A stretch of DNA of 64,000 bases from Halichondria panicea (lineage: Eukaryota; Porifera; Demospongiae; Suberitida; Halichondriidae): positions 2,588,824 through 2,652,823 of the forward strand of contig NC_087377.1 of the NCBI RefSeq assembly GCF_963675165.1. The letters are read 5' to 3'. This document shows, piece after piece, positions 1 through 10,839 of this stretch. The notes beneath the pieces were generated by a model. That model searched no databases, was not told where the DNA came from, and saw nothing but the letters and a program-made list of their open reading frames with translations. Positions within the stretch are counted from its first letter, which is position 1; every line of letters begins with the position of its first letter. A program made the position numbers and the translations under genes.

Positions 1-80
1 TTGCGATCACATTCTGGAATGCATTTAATTGTTGCGAATTAATCAGCCCTCGCAAAGTTTGTTGCTCGCAAAACATTCTA
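1..80. mobile_element. right part of a 139-base MITE (cut by window start)
   Basis: The complete copy is at 32168-32306, with ends TAGAATATTTTGC and GCAAAACATTCTA in inverted orientation. Only the right 80 bases fall inside the window here. Confidence 0.55.
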
Positions 81-409
81 GGTAATTAAAAGGAAATTTC
101 CTATGCCGCCTATATATACACTGAAGTGCGATGAGCACACTTAATAGTTTCTTGCCTCTAATAATTTTATACTAATGGAGCAATTTAATACTTATGATTT
201 TGCAAAAATGATCTCAGATTTCCATCCCTTATTTGGCATGTATTATATCTACGGGCATGCGGCTAGTGAATCCATTGCAGCTTTGATAATTGATTGCACT
301 TTAGTATGCATCACTGTGCATGCTTATAATAATTATAGTGGTATACAAGCCAGCTGAAAGTTACACCACAACTCCCGGTGTATAATTGTGTATACTTGTG
401 CATGTTCAG

Positions 410-1044
410 ATGCAACTGACCGTGCTGGCTGGACTCCTCTTAGAAGAGCTAAAGAGAGTGGTCACTTTGTAATCGTTGACTACTTCAAGTCTCTATCACA
501 ACAATGTAAGCTCGCTATATACACTAGTCTAACAGTCGTTACTGCATGTACTGGTGTGGCCCAATGTAATTATACTCCCTCTTCTATTACACATGCACGT
601 ACAGCTTCTGTGAGTAACTGGAGGCAGGAGAATGGACCACCACCAACAAAGAAACGAAAAGGTGATTAATTTTAGTATAGGAAATAATAGTAGGCGGGTA
701 TTAGCAATTTTAGCGTTTTCAAATTTTCTCTGCTTTTAGGGTTCAATTCACTAATTGGCAGATTTGTACTTTTAGTACAATGAAAAAAGGGCTAGCTTGC
801 TTAGCATACTCTCAAAAGTAAATTGATATAGATTATTCATAAAATTAATCTGACAAGTTAGACTTAGGACCTGTTTATTTTAGCCCCCATAATTTAATTT
901 CATACCGTTATTATGAGCCCCCCTCAAACACCCACACACCTCACAGCTGCCCAGAAAGTGTGTCCTAGCTGTGAGGAGAGCTGTCACATCCGCTACAAGA
1001 AATGTCCCGAATGTGAGCACAAGTTCCCTCACTCAAGGACATAA
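410..1044 (+). CDS. ankyrin/zinc-ribbon gene 1, last three exons (5' part outside window)
   Basis: These are the 3' exons 410-505, 605-661 and 947-1044 of the gene seen complete at 30844-33270. The first gives one ankyrin-type repeat (residues from TDRAG to KSLSQQ), the second the basic stretch PPPTKKRK, and the third a short cysteine-rich end with a stop at 1042-1044. All junctions are GT-AG and all three exons join in phase 1. Whether an upstream half exists before base 1 depends on whether the tandem array continues to the left. Confidence 0.75.
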
Positions 1045-2204
1045 TGATAGAATCGAAAATATTGTAACTAATTAGTGGTACTGTACTTATAATTATTCGT
1101 TTACCGAATTACATGTACATGCGTGTATATATAGTGGATTATTTTCGTATGATGGAAATTTTCAATTCTGATTTAAAACTACGAAAAATAAAAGTATTCT
1201 ACAGCACCACAATACGTACACATTATTCAACATAAATCCCCTGATATTTGCATGCAGTTCATTATAATTATAATATTAAATTATAGCATACATGAATATA
1301 TATACTAACTATACCCGCTATTATGCATGTATGATAATTTTATAGCATATAATTTATAGTTTCATGTAATTGCTCAGTGTTAAAAAATAATTATTAATTT
1401 TAATGTTCAAAAATAATTATAGCAGTAAAAAATGCAATGATTTGTATAATTTTGAGTGGGTTAAAAAAATTGTCTGAAATTATTAATGCAAAAATTCTTG
1501 TTCAGTGACATGGTTTCCATGGTGATAAATGTTCCAGTAGCTCATGTTTCCTTGGTAACGGGGACCCATGCTTGTTTGCGCTTCTCCTTTTTGACAATGT
1601 CTTCAATTTGTCCCATAAGAGTGTCCATGTAGATCAGGAATAAGATGTGCTTGATACCTCCATTCATGAGGCAGTGATTAAACCTGGGTAACAAATGTGG
1701 AACACATCGTACATGCAATTGATCGAGACATGAGCAAAGAAATGGCAAACTATTACAACACGTCTACATTGCATGGGCTAACTTTGTGGAGGAGGCTAAT
1801 CACATAATTATTAATAGGTTGCCTAGCTCGCTCTATAAGCCTAGAATTATATGAATTGTTTGTAATTAAACAATAGTTACAATTAACACATACAAAGTCA
1901 TACATTAGGCAGTACAGTACCTATAGTTTGTATACAGGGCATCATCATTGACACCGCAGGCAACCTTCATCCAGCCTGGGACTAATGCAAGGAATAGTTA
2001 TACCAAGAAGCACCCCTCATGTTTCAGCAGCTCAGAGTGTTGCTGTCTTGACTGAAAGTAGAGGTATTTAATGTCTGAGTAGGGGAAGTCCCTGCATAGG
2101 AAAGAATAAAGAAGTTTGTTTTACCACAATAATGTAGATCTATAGTTGTAAGGGGAGAAATTGACAGAGCAATACCTTGTGTGTTTGAACAAAGTTAAGC
2201 TTCA
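1045..2204. other. intergenic, no gene seen
   Basis: Very AT-rich spacer following the stop of ankyrin gene 1. Segment a begins near 1640 (matching 10262 onward). The open frames here are short, lack exon-like conservation and sit on both strands, so none is called. Confidence 0.6.
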
Positions 2205-2224
2205 ATGGAGAGACAAGACTCAGA
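2205..2224 (+). other. candidate first exon of the Death-domain gene, segment a
   Basis: A 20-base ATG exon (peptide MERQDS plus two bases) is followed by the donor GTGAGT. The exon and its donor context closely resemble exon 1 of the ankyrin gene at 3967, including about 20 bases of intron. Joining it to an acceptor at 3183/3184 inside the Death-domain exon gives a continuous 119-residue frame. The better-looking acceptor at 3158/3159 gives a stop. The link is a prediction only. Confidence 0.35.
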
Positions 2225-3158
2225 GTGAGTGAACATGTAGACTATAACTAACCTGACTCTAGTGCCACCTTTCATTGCATAGACCACTGCCTGAATGTTG
2301 AGAGGAGAGACAGGATGATAATGGACGTACCTTCTATGTAGACCAAACATCCAGACGCACACAATGGCATCAAACAATCAGTGAACGGGACATACGGCAA
2401 AGGTGTGTGCACCTGGGGATTGTTAGGAGGCACTTGACAACTGTTTAGCTTATAACAGCAGCTTCATAAAATAATGTCAAGTATCGATCTCTTATAATTA
2501 CTATTTTATAATCATTACCTATAGCTACTAAAATTAATATAACGCCTTTTAGGACATAATTATAATTACCTCGTAATTATTGCATCAATTCTCGTTTGCC
2601 TCGAATATACGAATATATAATTCCTATTAATTTAATGTGAAGTTTTTCATTATAGCTAGAGGGCCACTTGTGTAAGTGTGTGCATTGCATTAACTACCGT
2701 ATAGCGGGTGATTTTCGAGGGGTAAAATATTCGTTATTTCCGTGGGCAAACTGACCTCCACCCTACATGAAAACAGTTTACCGGAACGCATGCCAGGCAG
2801 TACAGGCAATAACATCAACCGACATTTTTACAGACGAAAATCAACGTTTTCGATTTGTCGCATGGATTTTTACCCCACGAGTAGTACCCACTATCTATCA
2901 TCTATCATAATTATTCGAAAGTCTTCAGTCTTAAAAAGTACATTATTTTGACTCTTGTCCATTCCTCATTACACGCGTTGTGTGGCTTGCATCATTAAAT
3001 AATGGTATGTGCATTTTCAGAATAGTTTGTTGTATGCAGCTTGTCACACACTTTCTAACCCCAAGATGGCTTGTATAATAAGATGCACACTCGTCATTTA
3101 TTTTTGTTACAATATTTTCTTAAGCATTGCCTGTGATCTAATATTGACTTGTGTACAG
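2225..3158. other. spacer or intron upstream of Death-domain exon
   Basis: About 930 AT-rich bases with no recognisable coding sequence. It contains a TE-like end motif (ACCGTATAGCGGGTGATTTT near 2696) resembling the TIR of the element at 13828-14058, but I could not find a matching opposite end. It is well conserved in segment b. Confidence 0.45.
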
Positions 3159-3523
3159 GATCATCCTCAGAGAAGGATACCAGCAATGGAGACCAGCCGA
3201 TTGTTCTGACTGGAGCGGATATTAATACAATTTGTGAGAGTCTGAAAACTGCCACCTATAATTGGTTTGATTTAGGACTGGCTCTCGGAGTGAAGAGGAA
3301 TGATTTGGAAGACATTGAAGATGCATACCGCCATAACCAACGCCGCCTAATGAAGATGGTAACCAAGCGTCTTGAAGTCACTGATCCAGAACATCCGATG
3401 ACATGGCCTTACATATGTGAATGTCTAAGGAGGCCTACTGTTGAGCGTAACGATGTAGCCGAGGAAATTGAAGACAAATATGTGAGGACAGCAACTGCAG
3501 TTCCTCATAGTGCCACCAACTGA
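3159..3523 (+). CDS. Death-domain protein exon, segment a
   Basis: The exon encodes about 121 residues ending in TGA at 3521-3523. The core runs from GADINTICESL to EEIEDKY and has the Death-fold pattern: an early Trp-Phe-Asp-Leu with LGLALGV, an acidic helix (DLEDIED), a basic helix (RRLMKMV), then TWPYICECLRRP and a final amphipathic helix. Death domains pair with others in apoptotic and innate-immune signalling complexes. The start is unresolved: either an in-frame ATG at 3149, which overlaps the acceptor, or the candidate exon at 2205. A stop 443 bases before the ankyrin ATG argues for a separate small gene. Confidence is high for the domain and low for the gene ends. Confidence 0.75.
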
Positions 3524-3966
3524 TCATGAGAACCTGACAAGGTATGTTTGCACTATTAATGTAAATCTGATCCATATTTTCATTGCATACAATATTTTGT
3601 TGCAGAGCTTATAAGACTCTAGTTGATTGTGCTGCTCATGTTTTCATACAGATATACTGGAAGGGGACGAATGAAGATCGCAAGTGAAGAATCATGCAAT
3701 CAATAATTACAATGACTCTTTGCTGACTGTATACATTATAAAGTATGATCATGAGTTACTGACATTTACAAGGTTGAGCTGTGAGATTCAATTTCTAGCT
3801 TTCTAGTTTAGTGACCCTTTTCCATTGTTCCTGGTACAGGAGTTGCTAGCTTGGAACAAGGCCGCTTTAGAAGACGTACGCTTTCCCTGCGGCTTGGAAT
3901 CGAGGCAGATGGGGTGGGGCCATCTTATTAAAATGGGAGACTGAGAATAAATACTGAGAACTAGAA
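3524..3966. promoter_or_regulatory. 3' end of Death-domain gene and leader of ankyrin gene
   Basis: It contains a possible spliced 3' UTR (donor GTATGT after ACAAG at 3541, acceptors near 3605 and 3652) and then the conserved stretch before the ankyrin ATG. The piece TTGGAATCGAGGC at 3893 recurs in inverted form near 22198, so part may be repeat-derived. No TATA box can be assigned with confidence. Confidence 0.35.
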
Positions 3967-6276
3967 ATGGCTACTGAACAAGACTTAGGGTGAGTGAACA
4001 TGTAGACTATAATTACTACTCATGGTAGCACCTTGTGATTGCATGGAGGGAGGCTCATTCCATTAGTAGAGTCAGAGTAGGCTATGATCAGAGGTGGAAC
4101 ACTGTACAGCAAAGTGACAGCTGGATATGTGCATGGTGTCACTTGTATAAACTATATACACACATCAAGTAATTCTCTGTATGACTGACCCCCCAACCAT
4201 CTATTTTGTACAGTGCTCAAAAGAAGCTAGCCGAGGACTTATACGAGGCTGTAAACAAACGTGACGTCGTCAAAGTTAGGTCTCTGTTGGGACAGGGGGC
4301 AGACCCCAACCACCAGCTCTACTGGAGTGACGAGTGGGGATACAAGGATCCTCCATTACACTTTGCTTGTTATCGGGGCTACCTTGAGATTGCGAAGACA
4401 CTTGTTACCCATGGAGCTCGTACTGATAAAGGTGGTGGGATGGACAAGACTCCACTTCACTGGGCATGCCGGGGAGGTAATAAAGAGATGGTGCAGTACC
4501 TGATTCAAGAGCTCAAATGTAGCACTGGTAAGCAGTCGTGTATTAATAAACTAATGTTTCTCTGTATCTAAATTTAAACAGTATAAACCTGTCTGTATCA
4601 TAGCAACTGGGTGAGGTTTAACTACCATAATCTCCGCATTCCTCATAAACTCCCTTGCCTTGAGGGAACATAATAATTATGTAGGCCTATAGCGAAAAAA
4701 TGTTTAGAGATAAATTTGTGTTAAATTTTGCTTATATTTTAACATTTGCGATGTACGCACGTTAGTACAGTATTACTTATGCTTTTGCGTATGATATATT
4801 TACAGTCGAAAAATTGTCGTGATTTGGTTGAATTACTGTACTTGACCATTTTGTTTCTCCTTTCACCATAATAATTAGTATCTGTGTGATAGTTGAACTC
4901 TGTTCCACAACAGACATGAGGGATAAGGATAACATGACTCCTCTTCAACGGGCTTGTATGTGGGGAAAGAAAGACGTGGTACAGTATCTGGTGGAGGAGA
5001 GGAAGATGGATGTTGGTGAGATTTAGTGTGCTCTTGATAGTCTAGCTCTGTATTGCTAACCCACAAAATCCGCGAAAATTAAGCCCCGCGAAAATTTTAT
5101 ACGGTATTTTGTTTGACTATGTGTAATGTACAGATGTGAGGGATAATCAGGGACAGTCACCACTGGACAATGTTCTGGAGGGTCTTGATGATTCGTATCT
5201 TGAAGGCTGTGTGGATGTTGCCCTCTACCTGATGAGCCGTGGCTGTGCATGTGGTGACGAGGACAAAGCCAGGTTACTGTGTGTAGCATGTGACTTTGGC
5301 AAGCTGGGTGTCGTGAAGGAACTTGTTGAGCAATACAAAGTTGACCCCAACAGTAAGTATTAGTATGTACTTGGTGGAGAAGGCCAACTGTGATATCAGT
5401 GAGTACAACACAACCACCATGCAGTGTTATACCTTTGTTTCTACACCCACTCTTGCTCAGGTGTAACTGACGATTATGGCGAGACTCCTCTTGACCTTGC
5501 TACACAGGAGGGTCACACTGAAATTGCTGACTACCTCAAGTCTCTACCACAACAATGTAAGCTCACTAGGATCATGAGTACACAGTGTGGTCCAATACAG
5601 CTACTCTCTCTATACAGCTGCTGTGACTGGAGACACTGACTCCAGGAGTGACGAGAATGGACCACCACCTACAAAGAAACAAAAAAGTAACTTATCCTAT
5701 GTGCACGTACATCTTAATTCATCTCTACCATTTATACGTCTCCGTCCCACACACACACACACACACTCACACACACACAACCACACAGGTGCCCAGCAAG
5801 TGACTCTGAGAGTGTGTCCTAACTGTGAGAAGAGCTGTCACATCCGCTGCAAGAAATGTCCCGAATGTGAGCACGAGTTCCCTCCTTCCAGTAAGAGCAG
5901 GGCCAAACCCGACCAGGATATTGTGAAAAACCCTTCAAACCTACTGCAGATACTACAGAAAAAGGTCACTACACAGTACTAAGAGTATATTAGGCATATA
6001 CGGAGAGTAACGTGACTTCCTGTATCTTTCATGGGCTTGGAATTTGCACACTGACCAATCCTAGCGTGGGTGATGTAATCTATCAAGAAAGTAGATTACA
6101 TCACCCACGCTAGGATTGGTCAGTGTGCAAATGCCAAGCTTGTGACAGATACAGGAAATCACGTTACTCTCCGCATACATCTGATGTACAGTATTCTGAC
6201 AGTACATACTTTATACTGTTAATATTGTATTGTACAGCCTTAAAAAATATTAATTTCACCACATCAAACAACCCCC

Positions 6277-6344
<68 letters not shown>

Positions 6345-6370
6345 CACACACACACGCACACACACATGCA

Positions 6371-6442
<72 letters not shown>

Positions 6443-7246
6443 GACCAACTGTCTCTGTTAGGATTTGACATTGTCGTACTAGTGCACAGAGATTCAAGCA
6501 AATCACATGACTCCTCTTCCACGTCACATGACACGCCCAGTCGCTCACGCCACACCTACAGGAAGTTTGTCACCTCCGGACTGGCCGAGAGCTTTGTTGA
6601 ATCTCCTCTGGTGTACGGCAGTTGGAAAGATTTCTGTAGTTCTGACAAGACCTCAACTGGACACGCTCAGAAATCCAAGAACCCACGAAAGAAAAAAGGA
6701 GTACAAACGAATACTACTACTACCACTCAGGAGGGGGACAGATCACATGATACGAGTGGAGTGTCACATGATCAAGACAATGTATCTCAAGACAGCAATG
6801 GTGCCAATACTCAATCACAAGCAGCACAAAGCTCTACTGCTCCACTCTCTGTTAGTGACTTGACACCACTCTGGAATACAATATCTTCTCTCCGTCAGCA
6901 AATCGATTCCATGCAGTCCAGTCTAAATGCCCCTCCCACTCACGCGTACCCTCAACACATGTACCCCCCAGCTACTGGTTTAATGAACACAGGGCAATCA
7001 ACCTTTGTACCCGTGCCGGGGGGTGGTCTATTCAATACACCACTCCCCAACCATTTCACTGGACCTTCTTCACACAACTCAATGCTGGGACAGTCATCAC
7101 GATTTAATGTGAATCCCATGTCCTTCCCAATGTTTCCATTTTCACCTGCTCCAGCAAATTATCGTTTCCCTTCATCGATTACACCGTTAGAGTCGTCTAG
7201 GCAACCAATGAACTCTGACCCAAACACTGACTCAATAGATCCGTGA
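3967..7246 (+). CDS. ankyrin-repeat / zinc-ribbon-like protein with basic NLS-like stretch, segment a (gene 2)
   Basis: Seven exons join in frame: 3967-3989, 4214-4527, 4914-5015, 5134-5352, 5461-5556, 5618-5686 and 5789-5982, giving 338 residues. Residues about 12-250 hold ankyrin-type repeats (signatures [36 protein letters not shown]). Residues 267-274 are PPPTKKQK, resembling a nuclear signal. Residues 284-305 hold a cysteine ribbon: CPNC, C291, C295 and CPEC, ending in HEF, resembling UPF0547-type zinc ribbons. An alternative phase-0 donor at 5965 would join the 807-base open exon 6440-7246, replacing the last residues with a Ser/Thr/Gln-rich tail (601 residues in all). That tail begins [15 protein letters not shown] and is basic at NPRKKKG. 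I do not recognise the tail family. The role is inferred: a protein-interaction adaptor, possibly nuclear. Confidence 0.8.
5997..6177. mobile_element. near-perfect 181-base hairpin (fold-back MITE)
   Basis: The left arm starts TATACGGAGAGTAACG and the right arm ends CGTTACTCTCCGCATA. The arms are about 85 bases long, almost identical in reverse complement, and meet near 6085. In segment b the element (14954-15098) has lost much of one arm. It lies between the zinc-ribbon exon and the tail exon of ankyrin gene 2. Confidence 0.85.
6272..6438. repeat. C-run plus (CA)n microsatellite at a 3' splice site
   Basis: Eight C residues are followed by about 160 bases of CA repeat with a few G or T interruptions. 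The last unit supplies the CAG acceptor for the tail exon at 6440. The same layout, with only about 19 bases of CA, precedes the paralogous exon at 15893. Confidence 0.95.
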
Positions 7247-7602
7247 ACACTTTGCAATAGAATTTGAAGTTATAATTAAAGTCATGTTGTAAAAAATAAT
7301 TAGTAATTATTTGTTCTGTACGTACTACGTCATGTACTTTCAAAGCAAATCAAATTAAATTATCATAAATAGAAAGTGCTCCCATGCATGAGATTGTATA
7401 ATTTCGAATTCAAAGAAGGGTATACGAATACGTATACATATGTAGTTGTACAGAACTATTTCACTGTGGGATAAATTAAAGTTCTATTCGTATACAGGTA
7501 TACAGCAGCAAATTTAAAAGGTATAAAAACTTGCACAATAAAGTATTCCGACTAAACAATACACTATAATTATACTACAACTGTCCATTGCTGCGTATAG
7601 AT
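7247..7602. other. spacer between convergent genes
   Basis: AT-rich, with AATAAA on the + strand at 7537-7542 about 290 bases past the tail-exon stop, a plausible polyadenylation signal for ankyrin gene 2. No other feature seen. Confidence 0.5.
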
Positions 7603-9527
7603 TTAGTCAGATGACATGATGAGTATCCATGTGATACTCTTGGGGTCCATGGTGACAGTCACCACCGCGTTGTAGCCTCTATCCAACCCACACACGAGTG
7701 CTTTGTCAGATAGGCCAGTGTAGTACAGTGGTAGACTGATGTTGCGTGTTATGGCCACTGGAGTGGGGTTGAATATCATGGCTAGACCGCGGTGGTCAAG
7801 GTGAGGGTTCACGTGCAGCACACAGTCGTAATCTGTGCATGCGTGCAGGGGAAAATAGCAATACATTATTACTATTACCATAAACTTTTATAGCTATGCT
7901 ATAAGTCGAAAAAATGTGACACTCTATAGACATGCAGATATAATTATGTTAAACGTGTAATTTTCGTTGGTGAAAATGTTTGTATTCATGAACTATAATT
8001 AATTTTATAACTATTCTGTATTTTTTTAGAGCTGACGTTGAACCTGTTGCATGCGGTAGAATCATTTCGTAGTTTTAGTTTTCGTATAATTGTGATTACA
8101 ATACGACAAATTCCACCATACGAAAATAACCCGCTATTATATATATTTATACGGTACATAATTAATCACTTCTATTCCCTAGCTCCCATGCACACACCTT
8201 GCATGTCTGGTCTCCTCACATGGACTATGTCACTGATCAGAATGTCACGATAGGTCTTGTAGAAACCCACCCACTTCTCCACCAACTGCATGGTTGCATC
8301 AGTGTCATACAACCTGCATGCATGCAGGGAGACCATTAAACCAGACGGTGCATGCATTAGATTCTGAAAAATGATGTGTGGTTTTTGACGTAAGTGCGTG
8401 ACTATTGTGGCAAATATTAGGAAAAAACGCACGTTTGCTACAATAGTCACGCACTCGCGTGAAAACCACACATCATTTTATATATCCTTATACTTTATAC
8501 ACATACCTGGGGCCACGATAACAAGCTGCAACTCCGTAACCAAGGTATTGTGCCAACGCCCACTCATACTCCACTAGGTGCTCAGACAGTGGCTCAAACT
8601 GAGCAGCAGAACCACCTGTTAGTATGTGGAGGGGGCGGATACATTATATAGCGGAATATGGAACAATATACGGACAATAAAATTGAAAGCAGGCATTGAA
8701 AGAGACCTTTTTCAAATAATGATTTTGTGGCCAGAAATTAAAGGAAATTACTGATTAATTAATTAAGCGCCTCAAAATTTAGCGCTATATTTGTATACAG
8801 CATGGTATAATCATTACCCTAACGTACATACATACCTCCGTGATACACGACCAGTGGTACAAACATCCATCCCTGGGTGGGTATGTAATGGTAGGTGTCA
8901 TCATACATCCCCTGTCTGCTCACACTGAGGTCCTCCCAGCGAGGCAGGCTGTACTGGTTCTCATTATAACTGAAGCAAGAGGGACAAGTATTCAGCATGC
9001 ATGCATGGTGAGAGGAGAATGCATGGACCATGCAAACAAACAAATTACTACATAGACCTAATAAATGATGTACACTGATTATAATTAATAACTGGCGGAG
9101 GTGTGGTGGGTGTGGTTAGCTGAGCCGCACGTTGCACCTCCATATGGTCCGTCAGTCTCAAGCATAGAGAGACCAGTTTGGTTGATGAAAGTGAAGATGA
9201 TGTCATTAATCTTGTCATACCTATACAACGAACAAATACACTAGCTATAATTATTATGACTGAATTGCACACGCACATTAATTTTGGCCTCAAAACAAAA
9301 GCAATTGCTAATCCATGTAGTGGATTAACTATCAACTAAATGCAGCTTGATTAGCTCCGAAAAGAAGCCCATTTCAGAAAAATTACCTACTATAACAGAA
9401 AATAGAACACACTGTAACAAAAGCAATGATCTGCATCTATTGTTAATACAATTATAACCGTAGTAACAACATTGTTTCACTCACCATCCAGAAGCGAAGC
9501 AAGCATCCGGTGTTAGTTGTCCTGATT
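7603..9527 (-). pseudogene. truncated glycoside-hydrolase-like gene, segment a
   Basis: This is a partial copy of the gene at 17020-22118. Recognisable exons in transcription order are 9485 to about 9527 (cut at its 5' side), about 9093-9220 (cut in the middle, running into TAA), 8836-8969, 8507-8615, 8198-8313 and 7603-7832. The large N-terminal exon and the signal-peptide exon are absent. The last exon lost 11 codons in frame relative to the intact gene (VLPEGQ... is missing). Splice sites of the surviving downstream exons are intact, so the truncation looks recent or the exons could still be transcribed, but no full enzyme can be made. Confidence 0.85.
8367..8479. mobile_element. fold-back MITE in hydrolase intron, segment a
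   Basis: Inverted arms AATGATGTGTGGTTTT and AAAACCACACATCATT enclose a second inverted pair around TGCGTGACTAT. The paralogous insert is at 17811-17929. Confidence 0.7.
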
Positions 9528-10261
9528 ATAGTTGTATGATGAGAACACAGCTAAAACCACAACAATGTTGCACTAGGTTACAATACTAACAGGGAATTGA
9601 AAAAACTCTGATACCTTGTTATAGGTCTGCAACACTGAGCAAATTTAAAAAGCATGACCGGGCCATGGTTGCGTGTGTGTGGATCGAGGGAGGGTATACA
9701 ATTATTATAGAGCAAAGCTACTATACTATGGGCTACAGAAATTTACACACACACCTTGCTGGGGTGAGGTGGTTTCTTGCTGATCGACTGATGTGTTGTA
9801 CTTTGCTGCTGCATGTGCTATATATAATAGAGAGACGATAGGTCCATTTCACCAGGCCTGGAGGGAGTCACGTCAATACTCCTGGAGGGGGGTTAAAAAT
9901 AGATACTCAAAAGTTGTGCTCACGAGTGAACTTCACTATAGATACGATATTATTTTGTAAATCTTCTGAAATAGAAGATTGAATAGGCAATTATTAGCTG
10001 GTAATTATCGTATGAACCACCAACAATATTGGTACAACTCAGAATGGTGTAGGTCATGTGATAGCATCTCCTGACACCCACTCTGCAGACACACGTACCT
10101 GTGTGTGCTTGATACCTCCATTCACTCAGTCTAGGAGTAGACACCATGCAGGCAGGGTGAAGGATACAATAGCACACACAGAGATGTTGGGGCACTGTGG
10201 GAGGAGGGAGATGTATTGATGAGCATCATTACACTAGTCACCATAGTGAGACATGTGTACA
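9528..10261. other. junction between segments a and b, no gene
   Basis: Sequence unique to this spot after the truncation point of the hydrolase relic. Only short, unconvincing frames occur. A short piece (GTGTGTGCTTGATACCTCCA near 10100) resembles the start of segment a near 1650, so the junction may have been built in more than one step. Confidence 0.5.
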
Positions 10262-10819
10262 CACGTACCTGTGTGTGCTCCATTCATGAGGCAGTGATTA
10301 AACCTGGGTAACAAATGTGGACTCATACATCGTACATGCAATTGATCGAGACATGAGCAAAGAAATGGCAAACTACTACAACACGTCCACAGTGCATGGG
10401 CTAACTTTGTGGAGGAGGCTGATCACATAATTATTAACAGGTTGCCTAGCTCGCTCTATAAGCCTAGAATTATATGAATTGTTTGTAATTAAACAATAGT
10501 TACAATTAACACATACAAAGTCATACATTAGGCAGTACCTATAGTTTGTATACAGGGCATCATTATTGACACTGCAGGCAACCTTCATCCAGCCTGGGAC
10601 TAATGCAAGGAATAGTTATACCAAGAAGCACCCCTCATGTTTCAGCAGCAAAGTGTTGCTGTCTTGACTGAAAGTAGAGGTATTTAATGTCTGAGTAGGG
10701 GAAGTCCCTGCATAGGAAAGAATAAAGAGAATGTTTTACCACAATAATGTAGATCTATAGTTGTAAGGGGAGAAATTGACAGAGCAATACCTTGTGTGTT
10801 TGAACAAAGTTAAGCTTCA

Positions 10820-10839
10820 ATGGAGAGACAAGACTCAGA
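10820..10839 (+). other. candidate first exon of the Death-domain gene, segment b
   Basis: Paralogue of the candidate at 2205, again ATG plus MERQDS and a GTGAGT donor. Joining it to 11806 keeps frame into the Death domain. Confidence 0.35.

Larger units (their letters stand above)
1640..9530. repeat. segmental duplication, segment a (copy 1)
   Basis: This segment matches segment b (about 10262-19530) with a spacing of 8622 bases through the Death-domain gene, changing slightly further on through indels and element insertions. It carries the Death-domain gene, an ankyrin gene and a broken hydrolase gene. Divergence is a few percent in exons, far more than between the two 32 kb copies, so this duplication is older. 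Confidence 0.9.

Noticed and set aside
175-357. 60-residue + strand frame near the window start
   Set aside because: It falls in intron 4 of ankyrin gene 1 and shows no domain or conservation with paralogues.
4261-4503. 80-residue frame overlapping ankyrin exon 2
   Set aside because: It is an out-of-frame shadow of the ankyrin exon.
3159-4527. A single DD-ankyrin fusion protein
   Set aside because: An in-frame TGA ends the Death exon and I found no phase-2 donor in it that would join the ankyrin exon acceptor at 4214. It is kept only as a question of shared transcription.
6281-6438. CRISPR-like or Z-DNA regulatory array
   Set aside because: It is a simple CA tract with a few interruptions. 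Z-DNA formation is possible in principle but nothing in the sequence shows a specific role, and the organism is eukaryotic.
6123-6555. Long His/Thr and Cys/Val frames on both strands
   Set aside because: They are translations of the CA microsatellite and not proteins; the same applies at 38349-38781 and 14969-15499.
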